Assembly: GCA_032718475.1 (NCBI GenBank)
Contig: JAUCBJ010007377.1
Coordinates: 1 to 31,172, forward strand
Length of the DNA: 31,172 nucleotides
DNA from: Nemertoderma westbladi
Taxonomy: Eukaryota; Xenacoelomorpha; Nemertodermatida; Nemertodermatidae
Direction of reading: 5' to 3'
The notes below the pieces were generated by a model. That model searched no databases, was not told the origin of the DNA, and saw only the letters and a program-made list of their open reading frames with translations. The position numbers were made by a program, and so were the translations under genes. The first letter of the stretch is position 1; each line of letters opens with the position of its first letter. Positions 1-9,500 of the stretch are shown piece after piece.

Positions 1-114
1 TATAGTGATCTCCCTGACGCTAATCAATGCGCCACCTTGTGGCATCCGGTAGGGATGACCCTCGAGAACGCCACCAAAGAGTGGAATGAAACTCTTAATA
101 TCATTGAGATGTAA
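1..114 (+). CDS. 3' end of an unidentified reading frame
   Basis: The frame is open from the first base and ends with TAA at 112-114, giving 37 visible residues. I do not recognise them. The next gene (ATG at 175) is in the same frame, and the 60 bases between hold no further stop. The two could therefore be separate genes, one gene interrupted by a nonsense mutation, or a readthrough pair. Only the C-terminal end is inside the window, so coding status is uncertain. Confidence 0.35.
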   Translation, partial: YSDLPDANQCATLWHPVGMTLENATKEWNETLNIIEM

Positions 115-174
115 GGCGTTGTTACTTACGATAACGAAGGTAGCGTTCCAATCGGAGAATTAGGAACTACGCGC

Positions 175-2232
175 ATGATACACATACGCGGATTAGCTGG
201 TTCCACTCACGTGTTTACGCGAGCGTGTTCCGACGTGATCGATTATTCCTTTGAAACTCTCACCGAAACGCAAAAGAATCTCCGACATGGACAATTCGAA
301 CTCGCGCAGTGTTACGTCATTGACACCGAACGCAAACCGGCCATGGGTATCGATGGATCGATGTTACCCCAGCCCATTCTCGAGATGTTATTCAACGAAA
401 GAATCATTAAAATCGGCTCAGCTGTTTACGGAGATCTTCAAAACGACTTTCGGAATATGGAGAATATCCCCTATCCTTTCGTGGATACTCAGCTGATAGC
501 TCCTTGGGCCGAAGGCCGAGGTTTCTTTCGCACCATGTATGCTAATGCGTCTAGCAACATTACAAAGGTGCAACGAACTTCCATCGGACATCTTGCCTTT
601 CAGGAATACGGGTGGAATTTCAAGGTCGGAAATCCCATCAACTATCAACAAGTATACGGAGACCATTATTCTCGATTATACTTTGACGGACCGTTGACCG
701 CACCTGGTGCCGTGTATAGCTTCATGAGTGTTCCACTCCGTCCCTCCTTAGCTATCTACACGATCTTCGAAAACACCGCACTTTCCGGTTGGCTAGCCGA
801 CGTGTGCAGTCGCACTATACGCGCCCATCCATTAATCCTTGGGACCAAACTCGCTAAGCTAGATGAACATAATAAATTCATCCGCTTTGAATGTTTCCGA
901 CGGTTTTTAACCCCGTTTCGCAACGTGGATAGCCAATTCAAAGACCGCGCTTTGACCAAGCTCAGCTTAAGAGACTCGGCTGCGGAGAAGTTAGATAGCG
1001 CTGGATTCGCTATTTTCAAAGACATTTGTATAATAAACCTGCACTCCTCGGTTATCCAAAGACCTCGGATCCCCACCGGTTATTCTGTCGTGGAAATTCA
1101 GACGATAGGTCCACTTGAGGAGACAGCCACGCCTACCTCAACTATACAAGGGGAAGACGAACCCATATGTTTAGAATCTGAAGAGATTCAGCCCCCCACG
1201 TCTCGGAGTAGCGATAGCGACTACATATTGGAATGGTATCAAGGTCCCCAGTGTCTTACTGCGTATGATTATCGCCATGCCAATTATGTTTCTAGACAAC
1301 GTTGTCGGCTGTGCGCATCGAGAGACCATATTACGTCTATGGACACCAACGATCTTTGTTCCTATTTCCACGAGCAACCGTCGATGGAAATCTATTGTGC
1401 ATATTGTCGGCTTAATAATTTGCACATTTTTGCTGTCTGCCCCCAATTTATGACTCAATGCCATCATTGTCAATTAAAAGGACACGCCAGCTTTGATTGT
1501 CCCTTTAACCATGATTTAGAGAGCGTAGATGAAATGATTGTACTACGTTATATCAGAGCTTGGGAAGCAAACGCTGATTTACATTGTGATTCACGCCATC
1601 GCTATTATCCTGGACGCGCTTACGAAGGAGTTTATGCGTTCCATCCTTATTTGTTTGCCTCCGTCGAGCAGAAATCGCGCCTATCAAGTTATGAACTATT
1701 GAAGCGCGTTGGAGAATGTATTTCAACCAAATATGTACGCAAATTTCTCAGGAGCATTAATCCGAGTGACATCAATTCGTACAACTTAATAAACTTTATC
1801 CGTCAAGATCCGGCCTATGGAGACTTATTTGTCAACTCACACCCCGAGTTACAGGAAGTATATCGACGGCCTTACGAGTACAGAGCCCGCGAACGCGAGT
1901 TGGAAAGAACCATTAAACCAAGGAAGTTTCTAACTGCCTATGGTCCACCCACGGCCCTCGTTCAGACCACTCGTAAAGGACCCGTAAGAGCGGCTGTCTT
2001 GAAACGAGCTCTCAAAGCCGTTAGACCCCTCTCCCCGGACGTTGATGTCAATCAACCCGGTACTTCGACCGGCGGATATACCGATCGTAATCCCATACCT
2101 TCTGATGCAATCATATTGCACCCTTCACCCAGGAGTTATAGCCCTCCTCGTAAAGTGGCTCGCCCCAAAGAGAAAAGGACTCTTGCTAGCTTTAAAAAAC
2201 TGCGTAAACGCCGTCCGCGCAAGAAAGACTAA
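175..2232 (+). CDS. Unidentified protein: DEDD exonuclease-like half plus three CCHC zinc knuckles
   Basis: This 685-residue protein has no family I can name with certainty. Residues about 45-110 look like a DEDD 3'-5' exonuclease (RNase D/WRN type): an exo I-like 'VIDTERKP' (D50, E52), then 'IIKIGSAVYGDL' (D87) and 'PFVDTQLIA' (D104), spaced like the exo II region. The segment between exo I and II is shorter than usual, and an exo III Tyr-Asp pair is not clear, so activity is uncertain. Residues 377-442 hold three zinc knuckles: C377-C380-H385-C395, C408-C411-H417-C422, and the canonical CX2CX4HX4C at C429-C432-H437-C442. The last 25 residues are very basic, suggesting nucleic-acid binding or nuclear import. 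The ATG at 175 is the first in the frame after the stop at 112. GC content is visibly higher than in the polymerase cassette at 22-27 kb, pointing to a different origin. A retroelement or viral nucleocapsid-like protein is the main alternative. Confidence 0.75.
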   Translation: MIHIRGLAGSTHVFTRACSDVIDYSFETLTETQKNLRHGQFELAQCYVIDTERKPAMGIDGSMLPQPILEMLFNERIIKIGSAVYGDLQNDFRNMENIPYPFVDTQLIAPWAEGRGFFRTMYANASSNITKVQRTSIGHLAFQEYGWNFKVGNPINYQQVYGDHYSRLYFDGPLTAPGAVYSFMSVPLRPSLAIYTIFENTALSGWLADVCSRTIRAHPLILGTKLAKLDEHNKFIRFECFRRFLTPFRNVDSQFKDRALTKLSLRDSAAEKLDSAGFAIFKDICIINLHSSVIQRPRIPTGYSVVEIQTIGPLEETATPTSTIQGEDEPICLESEEIQPPTSRSSDSDYILEWYQGPQCLTAYDYRHANYVSRQRCRLCASRDHITSMDTNDLCSYFHEQPSMEIYCAYCRLNNLHIFAVCPQFMTQCHHCQLKGHASFDCPFNHDLESVDEMIVLRYIRAWEANADLHCDSRHRYYPGRAYEGVYAFHPYLFASVEQKSRLSSYELLKRVGECISTKYVRKFLRSINPSDINSYNLINFIRQDPAYGDLFVNSHPELQEVYRRPYEYRARERELERTIKPRKFLTAYGPPTALVQTTRKGPVRAAVLKRALKAVRPLSPDVDVNQPGTSTGGYTDRNPIPSDAIILHPSPRSYSPPRKVARPKEKRTLASFKKLRKRRPRKKD

Positions 2233-3080
2233 CTGTTTAGAGTATTTTTATATTTTAGAAACTGTGATTTTGTATATTTTATAGACTTAAATCCCATTTT
2301 CTGGGAGCGGTGTAAAAGCTTTTGTGGGATAACTGATACGTTTGCCTTTGCTGGCCAGTTCCCCCCCAGTCGCTAGAATACTCTCAAAGGGATTTATAAC
2401 TAAAATAGTGCAAGCTACCAGCTTATTGGCTGATGTGCTGTACGGAGATATCTGGGCTCAGTTTAATCGGCCAACTAGCTTAGAGAGGTTGCCTTAGCCT
2501 TGCTGTCCGTATCGGCCAATAGAATTTGAGTGGGCGTTGATTTCGACCTATCCCAGAGCTACTGAACTGAATTTCCTATCTCACTGCTCATCCTCTGTGT
2601 TGGACGGGAGCTTCGGGGAATAAGGGTAGTTGGTATACTCGTATAGTCATTCTAGTCATATGATTCTTCATATGATTCTGTTGTTATGTTCCCATTTTTC
2701 GCCATAACACCGGCTTTTGGGAATAACTCCAGTAAAACTGCTTAAATTATCGAAAGTATAACTGTTACCTCTACCACTTAACTAATCAATCTTAACTTAC
2801 TTAACTCACTATTAATCATATTGTTTGTACTGTTATTTACCGTCAGTTATTAATTGTATCTATTTGTTGATGGAAATATTGCTCTTTGGATAATACGGAT
2901 AAATCACCCAAATTTCCCAATTTTCTTGATACACTACAGGTTAGAGAGACAGGCTATACATAACAATTGCGATTTATATTAATGTGGTGTGTATTGAATC
3001 TAATGTTATTTAGCAGACCCTACATGAGTCAATTGCTGCTCTCTTTATGTGTGATCAAATTTACTGACGGTCGGCAGAAT
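2233..3080. other. Non-coding AT-rich stretch
   Basis: There is no convincing reading frame on either strand and no clear RNA gene. It presumably includes the 3' untranslated region of the upstream gene. I saw no obvious poly(A) signal close behind the stop codon. Confidence 0.5.
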
Positions 3081-3510
3081 AGTGTGCATGATTGTGATTG
3101 GTAACAAAGCATTTCCTAAAGAATGCGCCTTATACTTTAATCATAAGCGGTATCGTTGCGTTTAGTATAAGTCCTAGTTCTGTTTAAATAGATAGAGCGC
3201 CACGTCCTAAAGGAACTGTTAATATTTCCCGAAAGCCAATAATATCTGTCAGAGATTAATTATTAACGATCTATCGAATAATACAGTAAGTTTACACTGC
3301 AACCTTACACTGCAATAATAAAATTTAAGCAGCCGAATTCAGCCTCCCGGGTGTAGATCCATCGGGTGAATGATCGCGCATGGGCTGACTTCGGGTAATG
3401 TTTTGTGTATTAGCATAAAATATTGTCGTATGCTAAAGTTGTTTTAATTAACTAAAAGACATATAAATTTTGGCAGGTTAAACTGCTAAAGGTCTTCAAA
3501 AGCGCGAACA
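3081..3510. repeat. 430-bp dispersed repeat, copy 1
   Basis: This block matches 27691-28121 in the same orientation with roughly 17 differences by eye (about 96% identity). Similarity starts at 'agtgtg(c/t)atg' and stops sharply after 'aaaagcgcgaaca'. The block starts TG and ends CA, as a solo LTR would, but neither copy has a convincing flanking target duplication. It carries no open frame. Family unknown. Confidence 0.85.
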
Positions 3511-3697
3511 CAATTAATATATTTATATGCAATTGATTGTATTTAATATATAATAATGAAATTATTATACGTGTTTATTAGTTGATATTATTATTTTAGC
3601 AATATTATTCGTTAAATATTTTTCAAAACAAAACAAAACAAAATTTACAAATAGAAAACCCACCACCACACAAAATTAATATTTAAAATATATCGCC

Positions 3698-4200
3698 TCA
3701 AAACTGGTCTGCTAGCCCCACGCCACGCAGACCGGCCCCATCTCCGAACCCCAATCCCCGCCACGACCGTCGCCCACCCCGGAGGCAGAGGGAGCTGGAC
3801 CGGAGGAGTGCGAACTGCAGTCGCCGTCGAACACCCCCGAGCACGCACGCCATGCCCCTCTCTCGCACACCATCTCGCCTCGCCACGAGTGTCTCGGCGA
3901 TATGGCCGATAAGGATCTGGGCCTCGGTGCTCCAGACACCATCGGTGGTGCCGACCAGCGCAGAGGGGTGAAGGACATCCTCCAGTCTTCAGTCGTCCGG
4001 TAGTGCAGCTTCTTGAGCCGACACCGCTGCTCCAGGATGGACTCGGTCAAGCGGTTGGCCTGGGTGTAAGAGGTGGCGTCAGCGTTCACCATGCTTATTC
4101 AATCCATGAGGCTGCCAAAGTACAAGATTATGCACTGGATGGTCCTCACGGCGAAAGCTATGTCCTGCAAAGCGGAAGTGATTTTGTTCTAGTGTCAAGC
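3698..4200 (-). pseudogene. Frameshifted LINE-like (non-LTR retrotransposon) 3' fragment in a GC-rich block
   Basis: This GC-rich patch stands out from its AT-rich surroundings. On the minus strand near 4170-4095 one frame reads 'FRFAGHSFRR', then 'NLVLWQPHG', which resembles the C-terminal 'FAGH..R...LLLW.P.HG' tail of CR1/Jockey-group LINE ORF2 proteins. After an in-frame stop the similarity seems to continue in another frame ('TSYTQ' through 'TTEDWR', 4072-3985). Beyond that, a third frame reads 'WSTEAQILIGHI' and 'LQFALLRSSSLCLRG', which resembles the tail of other retroelement polyproteins. The stops and frame changes mean it is dead. The family assignment comes from short motifs only. 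Confidence 0.45.
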
Positions 4201-4312
4201 TTGGGGGAAACAATGAGACACCTCCAATGTTATATAGTGTCTGGTTGGAGATGAGATAAAAATAATTGATTCTATGGTCACAGCGACAATTATTATTTCG
4301 TGTAATTTTATC

Positions 4313-4317
4313 TTCAT
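4313..4317. repeat. Target-site duplication TTCAT (left)
   Basis: TTCAT sits immediately before the first LTR base (4318) and is repeated directly after the other LTR at 13740-13744. A 5-bp duplication fits retroviral-type integration. Confidence 0.9.
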
Positions 4318-5794
4318 TGTAGAATACGTATCAAATTATCGCAATACGTATCAGTTTCGAAAGAAAACAAAACAATAAACCGGTCTATATAAAGCTCAAC
4401 AAGGAAACTCCAGTTGGTGAGGAATCCCTGCCTGCCTGCTAATATTATCAACCTTTAATACAATTTACTAGCGTGATGGCCCCTTATCCACCACATATAC
4501 TGCAAGCTAAACTGCCGATAGGTAAGGGTTGTATCGAGTACAATTTATAAAATATAAACAACAATTTATCTTAAATTTTCCCGCTATAACAAATTCTGTA
4601 TATTTCTATACACCGCACCGCTGTCGACGGTAGTAAAAGGAAGGAAACTATACGCAATACTAAACCTGGTTATCTCGTGGATGAATTTGCCGATATTCTC
4701 TAATTTTCACTTCTACTCTGTAAAGTTAACTGTAAGAGTGTCAATCTAATGATTGTGAGAGATGATTAGCTATCTAAATACCCAAATACATTTATTTCTG
4801 GACAGTGAATAATGCTGTAGCTGAAACTTGGTATATAAGCTTACTCACCCCCAACAAAGTCAAAATAATTTAAGATGAAGTGAAATGAATATTAGTATCC
4901 CAATGAGACCCAAACCTAAGCCAAAACGATGAGCGCTGATACCAAATATATATCAACACTCTCCCCCCTTTGCACTTCCGTGATGCCTGTGTGGTTATTA
5001 TGATGGGGTATCCCGGTTCAATTTGGCCCAAACCCAAGTACAGGAAATAGTTAAAGCACCAGTTAACCTAATGGAATTGTGTACATCAACCTAATGAGAC
5101 CCCCCTCCCCTTGTGGCTTGCCCAGTCCAACTTACTGCCCTTATGTTTCACTCGTGTTGTGTAACATCATCCATCCATTTTGGGCTCCTGCAGTCGGCCG
5201 GTACGGCTCGACCTCCTCACTCCATAATTATTAGACGGAGAATGTGCCTCTCATGTTAAAACAATGGGGTTTTAATTCCGAACCGATCACTGGATGTCTT
5301 TATCGCATACTGATTTGCAAAATTACCAACACAAACAAATAATTGGGGTTAATACATATTTATAGATACGAATACATTTTACGGTACAAAATCAGAATTG
5401 GATATAAGATAAATTCAATACAATCAATAACAAATTCAATATAAAATCTTGAAGAGTAATACTGTAAGAATATAGGTCTGTTTTGCAACCATATAATAAC
5501 AAAACTGGTTTTTACCGGTTCCAGTAAGTTCTCGTTGATATTGCATAAAATTCAGTAAACCGGTTTTTACTTGGATATGAGAAGCTACTAGCTTTCTTAT
5601 TCGTCCAGCAAACAGATAAATGGCCAATCACAGCGCCCTTCTTATCACCTACATGGAATGGGCCTGGTGCATGCGCATAACTGAACAGTATCTAAATCAA
5701 TTTAGAAGGGCCACCCGTTTAGGTAGAAATGTATTGGCACAAAATAAATGAGTTTTTTCCTGTATTGCTACTGCAGTACGTACAGAGTTTAACA
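4318..5794 (-). repeat. 3' LTR (1477 bp)
   Basis: This matches 12263-13739 base for base as far as I can see. On the element's coding strand it starts TGTTAAACTC and ends GTATTCTACA. An AATAAA on that strand near 4796-4791 is a candidate poly(A) signal. The G-rich string GGGGCGG just before the LTR on the coding strand (around 5801-5795) is a weak polypurine-tract candidate. Confidence 0.95.
5357..5364 (-). promoter_or_regulatory. Candidate LTR TATA box (3' LTR copy)
   Basis: The coding strand reads TATAAATA about 430 bases into the LTR, a plausible U3 promoter position. The identical copy in the 5' LTR, at 13302-13309, would be the active one. Promoter identity is inferred only from the motif and its place. 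Confidence 0.35.
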
Positions 5795-6057
5795 CCGCCC
5801 CGGAAAACATCAACAGCGATATTATGATTGTCGCAAGATGTTTTCCCCAAATATAACCTTCATATAACCTATATTAAGCACAATTCAATTAACTAAAAAT
5901 ACTTATTCCAAATTAAACTATCATAACATGACGGGTGGGTCTTGACGTATGAACACAAAATAATTCTAAAATCTACTTAAATACTTCATTCATAATGACT
6001 ATCATAAAAAATCAAAAAATAAAGTTTCTGCTGAATTTGCAAAAAAAAATATTATCT

Positions 6058-6130
6058 TTCTTACAGAATCGAACCTGGACATATTACTTTCAAAGTCCGG
6101 CGCTCTACCGAATGAGCTATCATGCTACGC
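6058..6130 (-). tRNA. tRNA-like sequence (decayed, probably SINE head or tRNA pseudogene)
   Basis: On the minus strand this carries a perfect D-arm ('TAGCTCATTCGGTAGAGC', with GCTC/GAGC pairing), which is also a good Pol III A box, and a B box 'GGTTCGATTC'. The anticodon-loop-like string 'CTTTGAA' would read TTG (Gln), but the anticodon and T stems do not pair well and the acceptor ends do not match. A T9 run follows on the same strand (6051-6042 region) and could terminate Pol III. I treat it as a pseudogene or SINE fragment rather than a working tRNA gene. Confidence 0.55.
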
Positions 6131-6208
6131 AAGATAAAGTGTTAAATATAGTATGAAGATAATAAAGCCTTTCTTTCAATATAATAATTTTATCTTCTTT
6201 CGGGTGAC

Positions 6209-6448
6209 AAACATATTGCCTGGTTGCTTAGTAACACTATAAACAATAACACTACACAATCAAGAAATAACACAAATTGTTTTACATTGCAATAAAGCCT
6301 TCAAACATTATTATAATGGTGTATAATTTTTAAAATAAATATGGTAATAAACATATTCCTTAGTAACGCTATAAACAATAACACTATAATGATATGTTGG
6401 AGGAAAATGATTCAAAGAAATAACACAAATTTGTTGTACAGTGCAATC
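6209..6448. repeat. Imperfect direct duplication
   Basis: Two diverged copies, about 6209-6292 and 6349-6448, share 'aaacatatt', 'ataaacaataacacta' and 'agaaataacacaaat' in the same order. It is a local duplication inside the retrotransposon tail. Confidence 0.6.
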
Positions 6449-6582
6449 AAGTTTACAAAATATATACTATCATTTAAAATAAAGCAAATTTACTGAATGC
6501 ACAATAATTATGTAATAACAGGATCCCCTTTACATATCCCCCCCCCCTTTTTTTCCTGATTATAGAGCAAATCGTATCACCT

Positions 6583-9500
6583 TCAGGTCTTGGGTGGTCT
6601 TTGTTTATACCATTTTGATCTTTGTGAAAGAGTCGGTAGGTAGTATTTGATCCATAACTCCCAGAAGTTATTGGTCAGATATTGATTAACCTCCCAACTT
6701 TTCTTACTGTAGAGATCTCTCCTGTCATGTACAGACACTGGTAGTAAGGGTGTAGGTGGTTCTTCTCGCCACAACATACCTACCTCATAATGTCCATTAT
6801 CTAATAGTTTAGTTGTCCTGTTCATTATGTCTATCGCCCGTTGGTCGTCTGCGGATAGGGCTTTGTCATAACAATTTCGCTCTGCGGCATCTTGGTCTAA
6901 CCATTGTAATACTTTATGATTCATCATCCTTTCTTCATCAATATAATCATATGCTAATTGTTTCCTATCCTCGATAATGTTAGGATTTCTAATTGTCTCT
7001 AATACTTCCTGCTTGGTTATGGCAGTTATATTTTTGCAAAAAAGGGTCAATATAGTATGGTCCCTCTTATATTCATCAGGGTCGAATAACACCTGATGCA
7101 TCCTTCCAACCTCTTCCTCTGCGTCTTCCTTGGGATCCTCATCCATTAATTTCAGGGAATCAATGTGATAGAAATCTGTGTCTGACGGGAATCCGAGTGG
7201 GTTAGTCAACAAGCAACTTTCCTCTACTGTAGTTACGTCTATCTCGGATACATTTTCATCATTAAAATCGGAAGGGTGTTTCACTTCTGACGTCATTGTG
7301 TTAGTTTGATAGTCATCCATTTCAAATGATTTGTTATTAGTGTTAGCTAACCATTCTAAAGGAAATCTAGTGTACCATCCTAACAATGTTCTACAAGAAT
7401 ATGGCTCACCTGGCTTCCACTTTGTTGGCTTACTCTCTAGGACTCTGTGAGCATCGAAATGATCCGTTCCAATGATCATTGATACATTACGATAATCTAT
7501 GCGATACTCGGGAATATTATAGTCTTTAAAGTACTCCCTTTGTTTCTTATTAGGTATGGGCACAGATCCCAATAGTTGGGTGAAATCACGTATAGCCGCA
7601 AATTTTAAATGTTTCATTGGTAACATACGTTGTTCTGTGGTAGTCTGTTTGGTTCTTGGTAGCAACGAATCTACTGTCAATCTCACATACTTGATGGGAA
7701 TTTCCTTTTGTCCATGTAATGATCCAACTTCCATTAGTGTCGACTTGGTTTTTTCCATGTCTGCGACCACACTTGCCACTTCCTCATCAACGTAACTTTG
7801 GTTAGATGCATGATCTAATAGACAATATATGCGCTTAGAACCAAACTCACCTTGAATTTTGACTTGAATTATGCTGAAAGCAGCGGACTGCGTTCGAGTT
7901 AGCAGGGTGGTGCTGGGTTCCGAATCAGTTGCATAAGTTTCTGGTTCTGAAGTTTCTCTGTACTCGTATTCACCTTCACTTGATGAACCTGATTGGTAAT
8001 TAGTCTCAAAATCGGTTGTTTGGGCAAATGTTACGTTGTGCTTGGTGGTATTAGCAGGTCTAGTCAATACTCTAGGATGGTCCTGTAGATATCTTTTAGT
8101 AGGCGTGTGTTGAGATGTGTGCAATAATCTGTGGTGCAATCGACCACAGTCAACGCATCCCTTACTTACGCTAGAGGTGGTACAGTCCCGCCGCTTATGC
8201 CCAGTGCCTAAACACTTCCAGCAAGCGTCTAGCGACCGAATGGCTAAACGCCGTTTCTCTACATCGAGTTTGGAAAACAGGTTGCACCCTACCAGCTTGT
8301 GGTCATTTGATTTCTGAGTCAATTGATGACAATATTGACATCCACGAAAATCTGGTGGCAATTGTTGCACTGTAGTTACCTTGGGTCCAATGGGTGGCGC
8401 TACTTTAATTTTGGCGCTATATCCCGCAGCCGAATTCACCTTTGTCATTTCTTGGTCAGATAAGGAAGTGTATGATGATGCTGGGTTACCAGCACTTACC
8501 ATTGTGCTCTTAAATTTGAGTTGCTGACGTCTTTCTACTCCTAAATACTCTTCAGGGTAATTAGACCTCAACTCGGCCTCACCTTCTGCTGATATTACAT
8601 CGTAAATATGTTTAATAGATAGTGATTCCCCCTTAGCTTCTACTCGGCTTTCTAGGCCCCTTACCTTTCGCCTATGGCGCAGTGTAAGTCGTTTCATAAT
8701 GTCTCGTAGAATATCCGGTCTGGATCCGTAATGCTCACACCCATATATTGGCAAAATCTTGATTGCTGATTTTATAGCATCGGCTAGTTTCACTACTTCT
8801 ATGGGTGTTACGGCTGGATTTCCCTTTGTCAATTCTTCAACTACTGAGCGAGCCATTCTAACATTACCACCATAGGTGGTTACTAACCGCTCATAGGCAG
8901 ATTCAAAGGCATTATCGTCTCCCACAAATGTACTTACTAGTTCCTTGGGTTCCCCTTTTAAGAATTGGTATAGATAACAAAATTTCTCATGTGAAGTAAA
9001 ATCCTGTGACGCTACACAGGAATCTATATAATGAATGAAACTTCTCCAGTGTTTCGGTAATCCAGTGAAACAAGGTGGTTGCTGTGGAGGGAGACTCTGT
9101 CTCGCACCAAATTTAGATAACTCTGATGCGATCACTGATACTGGCGTTGAGCCACTCCCTTCTACATTTGAAGAACCTCGAATATTTCTTGGTTGTTGGT
9201 TCAACTTCATGCTGGGTTTAAATATTCTATATTGAAAGTGCGGTCTCGATCCCGGATACATTCCTTTTGCAGTCGTTGAAGGATCATATACTTCCTCCGA
9301 ATCTGTGTTACATTCCATGGCTTGAAATTGAACCTTGGATTTTGGTAGTGTGATTGGGTTTACTTCAGGGAGATTCTCGGATAATTTTCGAGTGTGAATA
9401 TCTCTTTGAGTACTATCTACTTTATCCTGCACTTCCTGAACCGACCACTTTACAGACTCAAACTCTTGATTTACTTTACCTTCAATATGTTGAACCTGAT

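Larger units (their letters stand above)
5795..6582 (-). other. 3' internal non-coding region of the retrotransposon
   Basis: It lies between the Pol-tail stop and the 3' LTR. It contains a decayed tRNA-like sequence (6058-6130), an imperfect direct duplication of about 90 bases (6209-6292 and 6349-6448, sharing 'ataaacaataacacta'), and a G8/A7 purine run on the coding strand at 6541-6557. The start of this region may preserve out-of-frame remnants of the DUF5641-like tail. Confidence 0.6.

Noticed and set aside
3645-4092. Overlapping minus-strand frames of 62-126 codons in the GC-rich patch
   Set aside because: Their length follows from high GC. Composition is low-complexity and the likely source is a frameshifted retroelement fragment, not intact genes.
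4386-4394. TATATAAAG on the plus strand of the LTR as the element's promoter
   Set aside because: The coding strand is minus. This TATA faces the wrong way for the element's genomic RNA and could at most drive antisense RNA.
5436-5627. 63-codon frame in each LTR (also 13381-13572)
   Set aside because: It is identical only because the LTRs are identical. It has no recognisable domain, and a gene inside an LTR's transcribed or promoter region is unlikely without other support.
6058-6130. Functional tRNA-Gln gene
   Set aside because: The D-arm and B box are good, but the anticodon, T and acceptor stems do not pair. Best treated as a pseudogene or SINE head.
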